Part shown: positions 16,197-25,317 of the stretch, piece after piece | Position numbering within the stretch: the stretch's first letter is position 1 | How the letters are laid out: the number at the start of each line of letters is the position of its first letter | Assembly: GCA_002529645.1 (NCBI GenBank) | Contig: NAEP01000025.1 | Coordinates: 1 to 51,545, forward strand | Length of the DNA: 51,545 nucleotides | Reading direction: 5' to 3' | Origin: Candidatus Lumbricidiphila eiseniae | Lineage (GTDB): Bacteria; Actinomycetota; Actinomycetes; Actinomycetales; Microbacteriaceae | The notes under the pieces: model-generated | The model's database searches: none | What the model saw: the letters and a program-made list of their open reading frames with translations, nothing else | Told to the model about the DNA's origin: nothing | Position numbers and translations under genes: made by a program

Positions 16197-18116
16197 GTGA
16201 CATATCTCAGGATTGATCCCACGACCTTTGCCAGCGACGCGGCGGCGGGATTCGTCGCTGCCCACGGTAGCCTCGTGCGCTCGGTGCCCGGCGGAGTTGT
16301 GCGTGCAACGGCGACTCAACCCGGCCAGGTTGCTGTTGTTATTGGCGGAGGGTCGGGTCACTATCCGGCATTTGCTGGACTGGTGGGGCCGGGTCTTGCA
16401 CACGGCGCGGCACTGGGTGAGGTGTTTGCCTCACCCAGTGCGCAGCGGGTGTTCACTGTCGCACGGACCGTCGCGACCGATGCGGGTGTTCTTCTGTGCT
16501 ACGGAAACTATGCGGGTGACGTCCTCAACTTTGACGATGCACAGCGGCGGCTCATTGCCGACGGCATCCCGTGCCGGACCGTGCGGGTCACAGATGATGT
16601 TTCCAGTGCACCGCCCACCGAGCGTGAGCGCCGCCGCGGAATCGCCGGTGGCTTGGCCGTGTTCAGGGCAGCAGCTTGGGCAGCTGAACAGGGATATTCA
16701 CTGGAAGAGGTAGCCCGTTTCGCTGCGTACGCAAATGCGAGCACACGCACCATCGGGGTTGCCTTTTCAGGGTGCGCACTACCCGGTGCCTCAGCCCCAC
16801 TGTTTTCCGTGCCGGTCGGTCGAATGGCGGTGGGAATGGGAATTCACGGTGAGCCTGGAATCGACGAGGTTTCGGTGCCTTCCGCCCGCGAGATAGCCGA
16901 ATTCTTCGTCACCCGACTACTTGCTGAACGCCCCGAGCACCCGAGTGCGACAAACGAGCGCACAGCCGTCATCCTCAATGGCCTGGGGTCGGTGAAATCT
17001 GAAGAGCTTTTTGTCGTCTACACCGCGGTTGCGAGGTGTCTTGAGCAAGCTGGTCTCACCGTTGTTGAACCCGAGGTCGGTGAGTTCGCCACAAGTTTTG
17101 ACATGGCGGGCATATCGCTGACGCTGGTGTGGCTGAACGCGGAGCTTGAACAGGCGTGGGTGTCACCAGCCTGTGCTCCGGCGTATCGGAAGGGTGTGCC
17201 CACTCTTGTGCACGAAGGTGACCAGAGCCCGACGCCGTACACCGCGCAGCCACGTGTGCCCGCTCTTGTGCGCGAAGCCGAGGCACATCTTCCCGAACTT
17301 CCGGTGTCGTGCGGTGAGCGGCCTGGCTTGCGGGAAGACGGGAATGTCCCGCGTTCGCGGCCAGTATCCGCGGTGTCGGCTGTCGGGTCGGCGGTTCCGC
17401 TATCGGCCGGGTTTGTGTCACCGGCATCGGTGCTCGCGGGGCGCACCGCAGCGGCAGCACTTGAGGCGATCCGGGCAAGCATTGACGAGAATGTAGACGA
17501 ACTCGGGCGGCTCGACCACATCGCCGGGGACGGTGATCACGGCATCGGGATGCAGCGTGGTGCCGCGTCTGCCGCGGCCGCAGCGCAGGCCGCGGCAGAC
17601 GCGGATTGCGGTGTCAAGATTGTTCTGTGTCGTGCCGGTGAAGCGTGGGCGGATGCTGCTGGCGGGGCATCCGGAGCGCTGTGGGGACGCGGACTACAGG
17701 CTATGGGTGAACATCTGGGCACTCAGCATTCGCCGACACCGAGCGATGTGGTTGCCGCGATCCTGGCCGCTCGGGATGCGGTTCACACGATGGGCAGGGC
17801 GGTTGTGGGTGACAAGACTCTTGTCGATGCACTCGTGCCGTTTACCGACACGCTCGCGGTGCAGGTTGCGAACGGGGCATCCCTTGTCGATGCGTGGCAC
17901 GTCGCGACGCAGGCTGCTACCGCCGCCGCTGTTGGAACCGCGGACCTGTCACCCCGTGTGGGTCGTGCCTGTTTACACACGACAAAGAGCCTGGGAACAC
18001 CAGATCCCGGGGCAATTTCTCTCTCACTCGCGTTCGCCGCGGTCAGCAGAGTTCTTGTTTCAGCGGAACACCGGAGGTCCGGCTCAGAGAATTTGCCCTC
18101 CACCCAGACGCGGTGA
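16197..18116 (+). CDS. DAK-type kinase (DhaK-DhaL fusion), dihydroxyacetone or tetrulose kinase
   Basis: 639 residues from GTG 16197 with GGAAGGA upstream. Residues 1-330 are a DhaK domain with [10 protein letters not shown] and the substrate-binding His in GMGIHGEPG; residues about 430-630 are a DhaL domain with the metal-binding [10 protein letters not shown]. The two are joined by a linker of about 90 residues rich in Pro/Ala and charged residues, longer than usual. ATP-dependent phosphorylation of dihydroxyacetone is the classical activity; relatives in actinobacteria act on erythrulose. The dehydrogenase just upstream supports use of a polyol. ung follows after 29 bases. Confidence 0.88.
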   Translation: MTYLRIDPTTFASDAAAGFVAAHGSLVRSVPGGVVRATATQPGQVAVVIGGGSGHYPAFAGLVGPGLAHGAALGEVFASPSAQRVFTVARTVATDAGVLLCYGNYAGDVLNFDDAQRRLIADGIPCRTVRVTDDVSSAPPTERERRRGIAGGLAVFRAAAWAAEQGYSLEEVARFAAYANASTRTIGVAFSGCALPGASAPLFSVPVGRMAVGMGIHGEPGIDEVSVPSAREIAEFFVTRLLAERPEHPSATNERTAVILNGLGSVKSEELFVVYTAVARCLEQAGLTVVEPEVGEFATSFDMAGISLTLVWLNAELEQAWVSPACAPAYRKGVPTLVHEGDQSPTPYTAQPRVPALVREAEAHLPELPVSCGERPGLREDGNVPRSRPVSAVSAVGSAVPLSAGFVSPASVLAGRTAAAALEAIRASIDENVDELGRLDHIAGDGDHGIGMQRGAASAAAAAQAAADADCGVKIVLCRAGEAWADAAGGASGALWGRGLQAMGEHLGTQHSPTPSDVVAAILAARDAVHTMGRAVVGDKTLVDALVPFTDTLAVQVANGASLVDAWHVATQAATAAAVGTADLSPRVGRACLHTTKSLGTPDPGAISLSLAFAAVSRVLVSAEHRRSGSENLPSTQTR

Positions 18117-18145
18117 TCCTCGGTGGAAGCCGCAATAATAGAACC

Positions 18146-18871
18146 ATGTCGGCACCGCGTTCTCTCGAGGCTTTGGCCGACAAGGGGCTCATTCACTCTT
18201 CTTGGGCACAGGCGTTGGCCCCGGTAGCCCCGCAGCTTGCACAGCTGGGCGATTTTCTACGGGCCGAGACCGCAGCCGGGCGTGGATACCTTCCCGCGGG
18301 AAATCGGGTGTTGCGGGCATTTTGTACGCCGCTCGACCGGGTGCGGGTTCTTATCGTGGGGCAGGATCCGTACCCCACCCTGGGTCATCCCATCGGACTG
18401 TCGTTTGCGGTCGATCCAGATGTGCGTCCGCTGCCGCGAAGCCTGCAGAATATCTACCAGGAACTCGCTGCCGATGTGGACATTACCCCGCCGTTACACG
18501 GTGATCTCAGCTCATGGACACACAACGGCGTCATGCTGCTCAATCGAGTGCTGACCGTGCGCACGGGAACCCCGGCCTCTCATCGCGGGAAAGGGTGGGA
18601 GCAGATCACTGATCACGCGATTGCGGCGCTCGTCGCTCGTCAAACTCCGCTTGTCGCGATCCTGTGGGGGAGGGATGCGCAGAACCTGAAACCACAGTTG
18701 GCTGGCATTCCGACGGTGGAGTCAGTGCACCCCAGCCCGCTGTCGGCGGCCCGCGGGTTCTTCGGTTCGCGACCGTTTAGTCGAGCCAACGCACTGCTGA
18801 GCGCGCAGGGAGCCACCCCGATCGATTGGTCGATTCCGGATGCCTCCGCCGACCCGCTCACGGCAAGATAG
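18146..18871 (+). CDS. ung: Uracil-DNA glycosylase, family 1
   Basis: 241 residues from ATG 18146. The water-activating motif [13 protein letters not shown], the [10 protein letters not shown] strand and the HPSPLSA DNA-intercalation motif near the C-terminus define family 1 UDG. It removes uracil from DNA as the first step of base-excision repair. Length is normal. It is packed between the kinase gene and the acetyltransferase gene on the same strand. Confidence 0.97.
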   Translation: MSAPRSLEALADKGLIHSSWAQALAPVAPQLAQLGDFLRAETAAGRGYLPAGNRVLRAFCTPLDRVRVLIVGQDPYPTLGHPIGLSFAVDPDVRPLPRSLQNIYQELAADVDITPPLHGDLSSWTHNGVMLLNRVLTVRTGTPASHRGKGWEQITDHAIAALVARQTPLVAILWGRDAQNLKPQLAGIPTVESVHPSPLSAARGFFGSRPFSRANALLSAQGATPIDWSIPDASADPLTAR

Positions 18872-18880
18872 CCTGTTTTC

Positions 18881-19459
18881 ATGCTCGAAGAGGAATATCA
18901 ACCGCGGCGGGTGTTGCCCGCTCATCTGCGGAAACCCGCTCCCGTGGAGGCTCTTTTTGACTACACGATCCGTGCGGCGACCAAAAATGACCTGCCCGAG
19001 GTGCGTGAAATCTACAACTATTACGTGAAGAACTCCACGGTGACCTTCGATGAGACCCCCATGTCACACGCAGCATGGCGGGCAAAGTTTGTGCAGCTGA
19101 CCGAGCTGGGGTTGCCGTTCATTGTCGCCGAATCGCCGAGCGGGCAGGTTCTTGGTTATGCGCTGGCGGCACCGTGGGGCACAAAGCGGGGATACCGATA
19201 CACCGTGGAGAACTCCATTTACCTCGGTCCGGCTGCATCGGGGAAAGGACTGGGGAAGGCGTTGCTCGGCGAGCTTGTTGCCCGAGCGAAGACGGCTGGG
19301 CTGCGGGAAATGATCGCTGTCATTGCTGATCAAGGGGCTGAGGCATCCCTCGCCCTGCACGCACGCTACGGCTTTGTCGAGGTCGGTCGGATGGGCCGCG
19401 TTGGGTTCAAATTTGACCGGTGGCTTGGCACCATCATGCTGCAGAAGACGCTCAAATAG
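18881..19459 (+). CDS. GNAT acetyltransferase, phosphinothricin-acetyltransferase-like
   Basis: 192 residues; ATG nine bases after the ung stop. From about residue 27 the pattern is that of the PAT/Bar branch: IRAATKNDLPEVREIYNYY, TVTFDETP, PFIVAE, GYALAAPWGTK, YRYTVENSIYL, then the acetyl-CoA loop SGKGLGKALL and AVIADQGAEASLALHARYGF (in pieces AVIADQGAEA, LHARYGF). Members N-acetylate small amines such as phosphinothricin, methionine sulfoximine or amino-acid analogues. The first 26 residues are an unrelated, charged extension. Physiological substrate unknown. Confidence 0.88.
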   Translation: MLEEEYQPRRVLPAHLRKPAPVEALFDYTIRAATKNDLPEVREIYNYYVKNSTVTFDETPMSHAAWRAKFVQLTELGLPFIVAESPSGQVLGYALAAPWGTKRGYRYTVENSIYLGPAASGKGLGKALLGELVARAKTAGLREMIAVIADQGAEASLALHARYGFVEVGRMGRVGFKFDRWLGTIMLQKTLK

Positions 19460-19794
19460 CGAGGGTGTTGAGTGTCCAGGGGGTAGGTGTTGTTCCCACG
19501 GAGGTTGTGGTGTGTTGGGGTCTGTTGCGCGGATAGGTGATATCTGATTTGTCTGGTGGTGAGGCCGGGTGGGAGGAGTTTCGTGAGGAGGTTCTCTGTG
19601 TGTGGTCTGGAAGGGTGGATCGGGGGTCATGATCGTGCAGATTGTGAAGGATTTCGGGGTCCGCACCCGCACTCCCGTGTTCAGATCGATGTGCCCCCGC
19701 AGTGGCACCCGGGAGCGGCCCGCGGGCAGGTCCCGGCAGGACGTCCGCGCCCCGGCGGGGCCGATTCGGCTCACCCAGCACAAGCGCACCGACC
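19460..19794. other. Gene-free stretch between convergent genes
   Basis: About 335 bases with no gene I can support. Part of it (19620-19815) is open in several frames on both strands, but none gives a recognisable family. It may be decayed coding sequence. Confidence 0.5.
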
Positions 19795-20232
19795 TCATGG
19801 TCGGGTACACCTAGATTCCTCGAGAGTGGTGCTGGATGCCCCAGAAACAGTGCTGGATGCCCCAGAAACAGCACCGGGTGTTCCCGGCGACACGTACCCG
19901 CCCGCTTCCAACCCCGCCTCGATCTCGAACCGATTCGTCAGCGGAGCACGCCCCGCGAGTGCGTACAGAACTGGCAGGAGCATCCCGTATCGGTGCCATT
20001 GTTCCCGGTGAACTGCTTCGTGTTCGAGCACCGAGTCACTGATATGGGAGTCAGTGAGGTAGCACCCTCCGACGCAGACGCCACCGCGGCGGAAACTCCA
20101 ACGGGGCATCCCGGTAAACACGAGCAGCCCGTTGCGCCGTTCGATGCGACCGGTGCTCCAGATGAACCCCCAGCTTGCACCGACCGCGGTTGCCCAGGCA
20201 TACCCGAGGCGCGCGAGAACCGAGGGGGTCAA
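19795..20232 (-). CDS. Small HEXXH-containing protein of unknown function
   Basis: 145 residues if the TTG at 20230-20232 is used; the start is uncertain because GGGGAGG almost touches it. The conserved-looking middle reads GLLVFTGMPRWSF, GGVCVGGCYLT, LEHEAVHREQWHRYG and NRFEIEAGLEAGGYV. HEAVH is a HEXXH zinc-peptidase-like motif and Glu residues follow at a plausible distance. I recall similar small proteins in Microbacteriaceae without an established function. The last 30 residues contain a duplicated VSGASST encoded by a 21-bp tandem repeat and may not be part of the ancestral protein. It follows pspA on the same strand. Confidence 0.6.
   Translation of the reverse strand: MTPSVLARLGYAWATAVGASWGFIWSTGRIERRNGLLVFTGMPRWSFRRGGVCVGGCYLTDSHISDSVLEHEAVHREQWHRYGMLLPVLYALAGRAPLTNRFEIEAGLEAGGYVSPGTPGAVSGASSTVSGASSTTLEESRCTRP
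19829..19870 (-). repeat. 21-bp tandem duplication
   Basis: Two perfect adjacent copies of a 21-bp unit beginning GTGCTGGATGCC (19829-19849 and 19850-19870). It lies in frame at the 3' end of the HEXXH gene and adds seven residues per copy. Confidence 0.9.
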
Positions 20233-20359
20233 CCTCCCCTGCCTCTCCGACGAGGGGCCACGCCGTCTTTGCAGAGGAGTCCTCTCATCGGAGTTGGCAG
20301 TGCCTCGAGGGCGGGCTCTCGTCGTCTTTGCGGAGGAGTTCTGGGCTGCGCGGCAGTGC

Positions 20360-21094
20360 TCAGGAGCCGATGGCTTTCGTGCCGCTCGCTTTGAGGGCGG
20401 CGAGCCGGGCGTCAACCTCGGTGAGCTCGCCCAGGTCATCGAGTTCATTGAACTGGGCGTCGAGGCTGGATGCTGCAAGCTCCGCTGCTCCGCGCGCGCG
20501 GGCTTCCTCCAGCCGAATCTTTGACTCGAAGCGCGAGACCTCGCTCGTCGGGTCCATGATGTCAATGGACTTGACTGCGTCATTGACCTTGTTTTGCGCG
20601 CTAGCTGTCTTTGCCCGGGCGATGAGTTCGGAGCGTTTGGTTTGCAGCTGCGTGAGCTTTTCTTTCATGCCGTTGAGGCCAGACTTCAACTTTTCGACGA
20701 CCTCGTTCTGCGAGATGATCTGTGGTTCTGCGGTGCGAGCCTCGTTCTCGGCGGAAATTTGACGACCGAGTGCCACCTTGGCGAGGTTGTCGAATTTGTC
20801 GGCACCGGCAGCGTCACCGGCGGTGCGCAGTTCGTCGGCCTTAGCGCTCGCGGCCAGCGCTTTGGCTCCCCAATTGCTTGCGGCTGCGACATCCTCACGG
20901 TGATCGTCTTCCAGCAGGCGCAGGTTTCCGATTGTCTCAGCGATCGCGGTTTCTGCCTCGCGTATGCTGTTCGAGTAGTCGCGCACCATCTGGTCGAGCA
21001 TCTTCTGCGGGTCTTCGGCCTGGTCAATGAGCGAATTGACATTCGCTCGGACAAGCTGCGAAATGCGGCCAAAGATGGACTGTTTTTGAGTCAT
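20360..21094 (-). CDS. pspA: PspA/IM30 family membrane-stress protein
   Basis: 244 residues, ATG eight bases after GAAAGG. Starts with an amphipathic helix (SIFGRISQLVRANVNSLID), followed by EDPQKMLDQMVRDY and a long coiled coil rich in Glu, Lys and Ala, the layout of PspA/Vipp1. Such proteins polymerise on the inner face of the membrane and stabilise it under envelope stress. The TPM-domain gene lies 125 bases upstream on the same strand, a frequent actinobacterial neighbour. The C-terminal 40 residues are acidic. Confidence 0.95.
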   Translation of the reverse strand: MTQKQSIFGRISQLVRANVNSLIDQAEDPQKMLDQMVRDYSNSIREAETAIAETIGNLRLLEDDHREDVAAASNWGAKALAASAKADELRTAGDAAGADKFDNLAKVALGRQISAENEARTAEPQIISQNEVVEKLKSGLNGMKEKLTQLQTKRSELIARAKTASAQNKVNDAVKSIDIMDPTSEVSRFESKIRLEEARARGAAELAASSLDAQFNELDDLGELTEVDARLAALKASGTKAIGS

Positions 21095-21219
21095 GGTGGG
21101 TACCTTTCGAGGTCTTGTTGCTGACAGTTCGTTACCGGGTGTGCGCGGTCGACACCAGGGAGGCTTGCGCTGTAACTGTGAGAATACAGTGTCGTCGAAG
21201 GGCTCGTGGGATGTTCGGG

Positions 21220-23268
21220 CTAAAAGCCTCCGCCGTCACCAAAGCCTCCTCCTCCAAAGTCACCTCCGCCGAACCCACCGGATGAGAATCCGCCGCCCCC
21301 GCCGCCAAAGAACCCGCCGCCGTTGTTGCCGCCGCTGAAGATCGAGTTGATAAGAATACCGCCGAGTACCGCTCCAAAGATGTCGCTGCCCCCGCCTCGA
21401 CGTCCGCCCATCCCGTCGAGGACTCCGCCCCCGCCGTTGAACGCACCGACATCCTCCTGCGCCAGCTGCTGCGCAGATGCCGCGAGCTGCTGTGCCCGCT
21501 GTGCCGATGCGAGAGCGGTTGCCGGATCGGACGACGCGAGCCGTTCCGCCTCCGCACCGAGTCGTCCGGCTTCGGACAGGCGGGTGCGAGCCTCCGGGCC
21601 GACCGCGCCGCGCCGCGCCACAATGTAGTCCTCCACGGCCTGCACCTGAGCGCGAGCAGCGGCAAGGGTGCGGCCAAGTTCTGAGGCCGCGCGCGCCTTC
21701 CCTTCGGCGGCATCCCGTGCCTGAGAGATCGCGTTATCAATGGTGTTATTGAGCTTGCTCAGCCGGGCAGAGAGCGTGAACGGGTCACGATCGGGTTGTT
21801 CGGCAAGCCCACGCACGGTCTCGATTTCGACCCCGACCCGATCGGCCAGTTCCCGCACGGACTCGTCCTGCATGGTGCGCCCGACCGATACATCGTTGGC
21901 GATATCGGCAAGACTCGCCGCAATGGCTGCGTCGGCGGCAGCGAGATCCGTTGCAACACGCTCCACCGCGGCGGTGAGGATTTTGGTCTGGTCGATTGCC
22001 TCTTCGGCAGCACGGATATTGACCGCTGCGTTGGCTGATGTGCCCTGCTGCAGGGCAGTTTTTGCGCTCTCGATCGCCGTGCGGGCGAAACTCATGCGTG
22101 ACGCGGCCTGGGCAGGGTTGTCTGCAATAGGCGCGAGGGCGCGAGCCGAGTAGGTGGGTTGCAGCCCGGCGAGTCGCTCGGCGGCCGGTGCGATGGTTGC
22201 TGCCGCGCTGTCAGCTTGAATTTCGATCGCGCTCAGCGCGGATGCCGCATTTTGTTGCAGAGAACGTAACTCGTCGAAGTTCTTCTCCTGGTCTGCGAGG
22301 GCCTGCCTCGCGGTGGAGGTGAACTGCAAGATCTGGGTGTACCACTGGCGTCTTTGCTCATCGGTGTCGGGAATCTCGTCGTCGAGAAGCTGCTGCAGTG
22401 CAAATGCCTGCGACATCTGTGACTTTGCATCGGCGATAGCAGCCCGGAACGGCGCCGTCGCCTCTTCACCGTAGGATGCCACGGCAAAACCGACCTCGTC
22501 CTCACTCGCCCTGATCGCATCATCCGCGCCTACGAGGGCCTTCCCGGCTTGCAGCCGGAGCTCGTCGAGGCTGGGTGGCGGTGGCGAACTCTGCTGCAGC
22601 GCGGGCCCAACGCCCCCGGCCCCGACCGGGAGGGCGGCTCGCTGCTGTACTTTACGGCGGCCGAACACGATGACAAGAACAACAGCGGCAATACCGAGCC
22701 CAAAGATGGCCCAGATAAGACCCCAACCGGATGAGCCGATTCTCGGCGCGCCATCCGAGGCAGAACTGGCACCCGCTGGTTTGCTCACCGCAAGCTGGTT
22801 GGCAGTTCCGACCGCAGCTCCGACCCAGTCATTTTTCTGCAGGGCGGGTTTGATGGTGCCGCTGCTAATCTGTTGCACCTGCGACAGCGTGAGTGTGCGT
22901 GCGCGACCCGAGTCGAAGTAGTAGCTGCGATCCTTGACCGCAACCGCGAGCACGTAGTCGTCGGAGCCGAGATTGCTGAGGCTCTGCGTCGCGGCCACCC
23001 AGTCTTTCGACGTCGCGGGGTTGGTAAACGAGTTGATGTAGACGACGTAGAGCTGACGGCCGGTCGCAGACTCCGCCTTGCGGATGGCCTCGGTAATCTG
23101 CGAGGTGTTGCCTCCCAGCACCCCGGCCTCGTCAATGACGCGGCTTCCGGCGAACTTAACCGGGTCATCGGCCCGGGCCGGGCCGGGAGCAGAACTCAGC
23201 GCGGTGATCCCGGTCAGTCCGAGAAAAAGTGCAACTGCAGCGAGGATGGTGTGAGGGGTGCGATTCAA
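21220..23268 (-). CDS. TPM-domain membrane protein with coiled coils and Gly-rich tail
   Basis: 682 residues from a TTG with GGAAAGGATC upstream. Signal peptide/anchor at residues 7-33 ending in PARA; TPM_phosphatase domain at about 38-165 (SRVIDEAGVL, YVVYINSF, DDYVLAVAVKDRSYYFDSG); membrane helix at about 187-206 (GLIWAIFGLGIAAVVLVIVFG); then about 370 residues of Ala/Glu/Arg-rich coiled coil; last 60 residues an extremely Gly/Phe-rich tail (GGGFFGGGGGG). TPM domains face outside and the coiled coil should be cytoplasmic. Its place directly before pspA suggests a joint role in envelope stress. The tail could mediate self-association. Confidence 0.9.
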   Translation of the reverse strand: MNRTPHTILAAVALFLGLTGITALSSAPGPARADDPVKFAGSRVIDEAGVLGGNTSQITEAIRKAESATGRQLYVVYINSFTNPATSKDWVAATQSLSNLGSDDYVLAVAVKDRSYYFDSGRARTLTLSQVQQISSGTIKPALQKNDWVGAAVGTANQLAVSKPAGASSASDGAPRIGSSGWGLIWAIFGLGIAAVVLVIVFGRRKVQQRAALPVGAGGVGPALQQSSPPPPSLDELRLQAGKALVGADDAIRASEDEVGFAVASYGEEATAPFRAAIADAKSQMSQAFALQQLLDDEIPDTDEQRRQWYTQILQFTSTARQALADQEKNFDELRSLQQNAASALSAIEIQADSAAATIAPAAERLAGLQPTYSARALAPIADNPAQAASRMSFARTAIESAKTALQQGTSANAAVNIRAAEEAIDQTKILTAAVERVATDLAAADAAIAASLADIANDVSVGRTMQDESVRELADRVGVEIETVRGLAEQPDRDPFTLSARLSKLNNTIDNAISQARDAAEGKARAASELGRTLAAARAQVQAVEDYIVARRGAVGPEARTRLSEAGRLGAEAERLASSDPATALASAQRAQQLAASAQQLAQEDVGAFNGGGGVLDGMGGRRGGGSDIFGAVLGGILINSIFSGGNNGGGFFGGGGGGFSSGGFGGGDFGGGGFGDGGGF

Positions 23269-23330
23269 CTCGGATCCTTTCCTTGGTTCGAGGATTCCTT
23301 CTGCACGCGGCTCGGGGCCGAGCGCTCCTG

Positions 23331-23403
23331 TGCCCCCGGAGGGATTCGAACCCCCGACCTACGGTACCGGAAACCGGCGCTCTATCCCCTGAGCTACGGA
23401 GGC
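23331..23403 (-). tRNA. tRNA-Arg (anticodon CCG)
   Basis: The reverse strand folds as a full 73-nt cloverleaf: 7-bp acceptor GCCTCCG/CGGGGGC, D arm GCTC...GAGC, anticodon CCG at 23368-23370, T arm GGGGG-TTCGAAT-CCCTC and discriminator A. CCA is not encoded. It reads CGG arginine codons. The arginyl-tRNA synthetase gene starts divergently 101 bases away. Confidence 0.95.
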
Positions 23404-23503
23404 GCACAATCAAGCTTCTAGGACACTATCACCTGAGTTGCTATGACCTCTCCCAGAACGCGCCGCCGGGTCGTCCTGCTTCGTGCGCCGGTAGGATTTG
23501 TGG

Positions 23504-25177
23504 GTGACCCCTGACGATCTCTCCCGCCTGCTCCAACGCCTCCTTGCCGAGATGGCAGACGAGGCTCGCGCTGCGGGCGGCGAGGTTGAGGTGGCACCAG
23601 AACTCGACGATATCAGCTGGATGCGCCCCAGGCTGCGTGAACACGGTGACTGGGCGTCCAACATTGCGCTTCGGGTGGCCGCAAAACTCGGACGATCACC
23701 ACGGGATGTCGCGCAACACCTCGCTGTCGGCCTTGCCGCTGCACCGGGTATTGCGAGCGTGGATGTCGCGGGGCCAGGGTTCATCAATGTTCGCCTTGAT
23801 GCCGCCGCAGCGGGGGTGCTCGCCAAAACTATCGTGGACGCTGGGGCGGGGTATGGGCGCGGGACATCCCTTGCCGATGCCGTCATTAACCTCGAGTTCG
23901 TGTCGGCGAATCCGACTGGCCCGTTGCACATTGGTCACACCCGGTGGGCGGCGCTCGGCGATTCGATTGCCCGGGTGTTGCGCGCGGCGGGCGCACAGGT
24001 GACGGGTGAGTACTACATCAACGATGCGGGCACCCAGATGACGAACTTCGGACGTTCGGTGCTCGCGGCCGCGCAGGGGGAGCCCACTCCGGAGGGTGGA
24101 TATCCCGGCGCGTATATTGCCGATCTCGCGCGGCGGGTGCGGGAGCGAGTGCCCGAGCTGCTGACGCTGCCGGAGGACGAGGCAGTGCGAATTGCCACGG
24201 ATGTCTCGTACGAGCTGCAGCTCGCCGAGATTCGCGAGTCGCTCGCACGATTCAATGTGCAGTTCGATGTCTGGACAAGCGAACGGCGGTTGCACGCGGC
24301 AGGACCCGATGGTCGATCTGCCATCGATCATTCGGTGGACCGACTTCGCGCACAGGGGCACGTCTACGATGCCGACGGTGCCATCTGGGTGCGAACAACC
24401 GATTTCGGTGACGACAAGGACCGTGTTATTCGGCGCGGTACGGGTGACTACACCTACTTCGCGGCGGATGCGGCGTTGTACCTCGACAAGGGTGACCGCG
24501 GGTTTGCACACAAAATCTACCTTCTCGGTGCTGACCACCACGGGTACGTTCACCGATTGAAGGCGCTCGCCGCTGCCGCGGGTGATGACCCGCAGCGCGA
24601 CGTTGAGGTGCTCATTGGCCAACTTGTCAGCGTCAATGGCGCCAAACTGTCAAAACGGGCGGGAAACATCATTGAGCTCAACGATCTGCAGGAGTGGCTG
24701 GGCACGGACGCACTGCGGTACACGCTCGCACGGTATCCCGCGGATTCGCCGCTGACGATCGACCCCGACATCCTGCAGCGGCGCACCAACGACAATCCCG
24801 TTTTTTACGTGCAGTACGCGCACGCCCGCACGAGTGCGGTCGCTCGAAACGCGGCGGCGGCGGGGGTGGAGCGTACCTCGTTTGTCCCGGGACTGCTTTC
24901 GGCCGAGTCGGAGTCGAGCTTGCTCGGCGTCCTGCAGGAGTACCCGCGCATCGTCGCGCAGGCGGCCGAGCTGCGGGAGCCGCACCGAGTGGCGCGCTAC
25001 GTCGAAGAACTGGCGGGGCTGTATCACCGTTGGTACGACACGTGTCGGGTTATTCCGCAGGGGGACGAGCCGGTGGGGGACATCCACCGTACTCGGTTGT
25101 GGGTGAACGACGCCGCGGGTCAGGTTATCCGCAATGCCCTGGAGTTGCTCGGGGTATCGGCACCGGAGCGGATGTAG
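23504..25177 (+). CDS. argS: Arginyl-tRNA synthetase
   Basis: 557 residues from GTG 23504, preferred over a TTG two codons earlier because AGGA lies seven bases upstream. Class I features: HIGHTRWAALGD with the full HIGH signature, EYYINDAGTQM, and NGAKLSKRAGN in place of KMSKS, which is normal for ArgRS. N-terminal Add1-like and C-terminal anticodon-binding DALR domains are present. It charges tRNA-Arg in the cytosol; a cognate tRNA is divergently encoded next to it. lysA follows after 140 bases, the classical argS-lysA arrangement of actinobacteria. Confidence 0.97.
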   Translation: MTPDDLSRLLQRLLAEMADEARAAGGEVEVAPELDDISWMRPRLREHGDWASNIALRVAAKLGRSPRDVAQHLAVGLAAAPGIASVDVAGPGFINVRLDAAAAGVLAKTIVDAGAGYGRGTSLADAVINLEFVSANPTGPLHIGHTRWAALGDSIARVLRAAGAQVTGEYYINDAGTQMTNFGRSVLAAAQGEPTPEGGYPGAYIADLARRVRERVPELLTLPEDEAVRIATDVSYELQLAEIRESLARFNVQFDVWTSERRLHAAGPDGRSAIDHSVDRLRAQGHVYDADGAIWVRTTDFGDDKDRVIRRGTGDYTYFAADAALYLDKGDRGFAHKIYLLGADHHGYVHRLKALAAAAGDDPQRDVEVLIGQLVSVNGAKLSKRAGNIIELNDLQEWLGTDALRYTLARYPADSPLTIDPDILQRRTNDNPVFYVQYAHARTSAVARNAAAAGVERTSFVPGLLSAESESSLLGVLQEYPRIVAQAAELREPHRVARYVEELAGLYHRWYDTCRVIPQGDEPVGDIHRTRLWVNDAAGQVIRNALELLGVSAPERM

Positions 25178-25317
25178 CTGTGCACCCGGCTCCGTGCTGT
25201 GCGCGTGTCGTGTGCGCTGTCTGCGGAGGGTCGCTGGTCGGTCACACGAAGAACCTGATCACCGGGAGGACGGGGGAGCGCCGACGCATCCCAAACCCTC
25301 GGTAGAATCGCAGTTCG

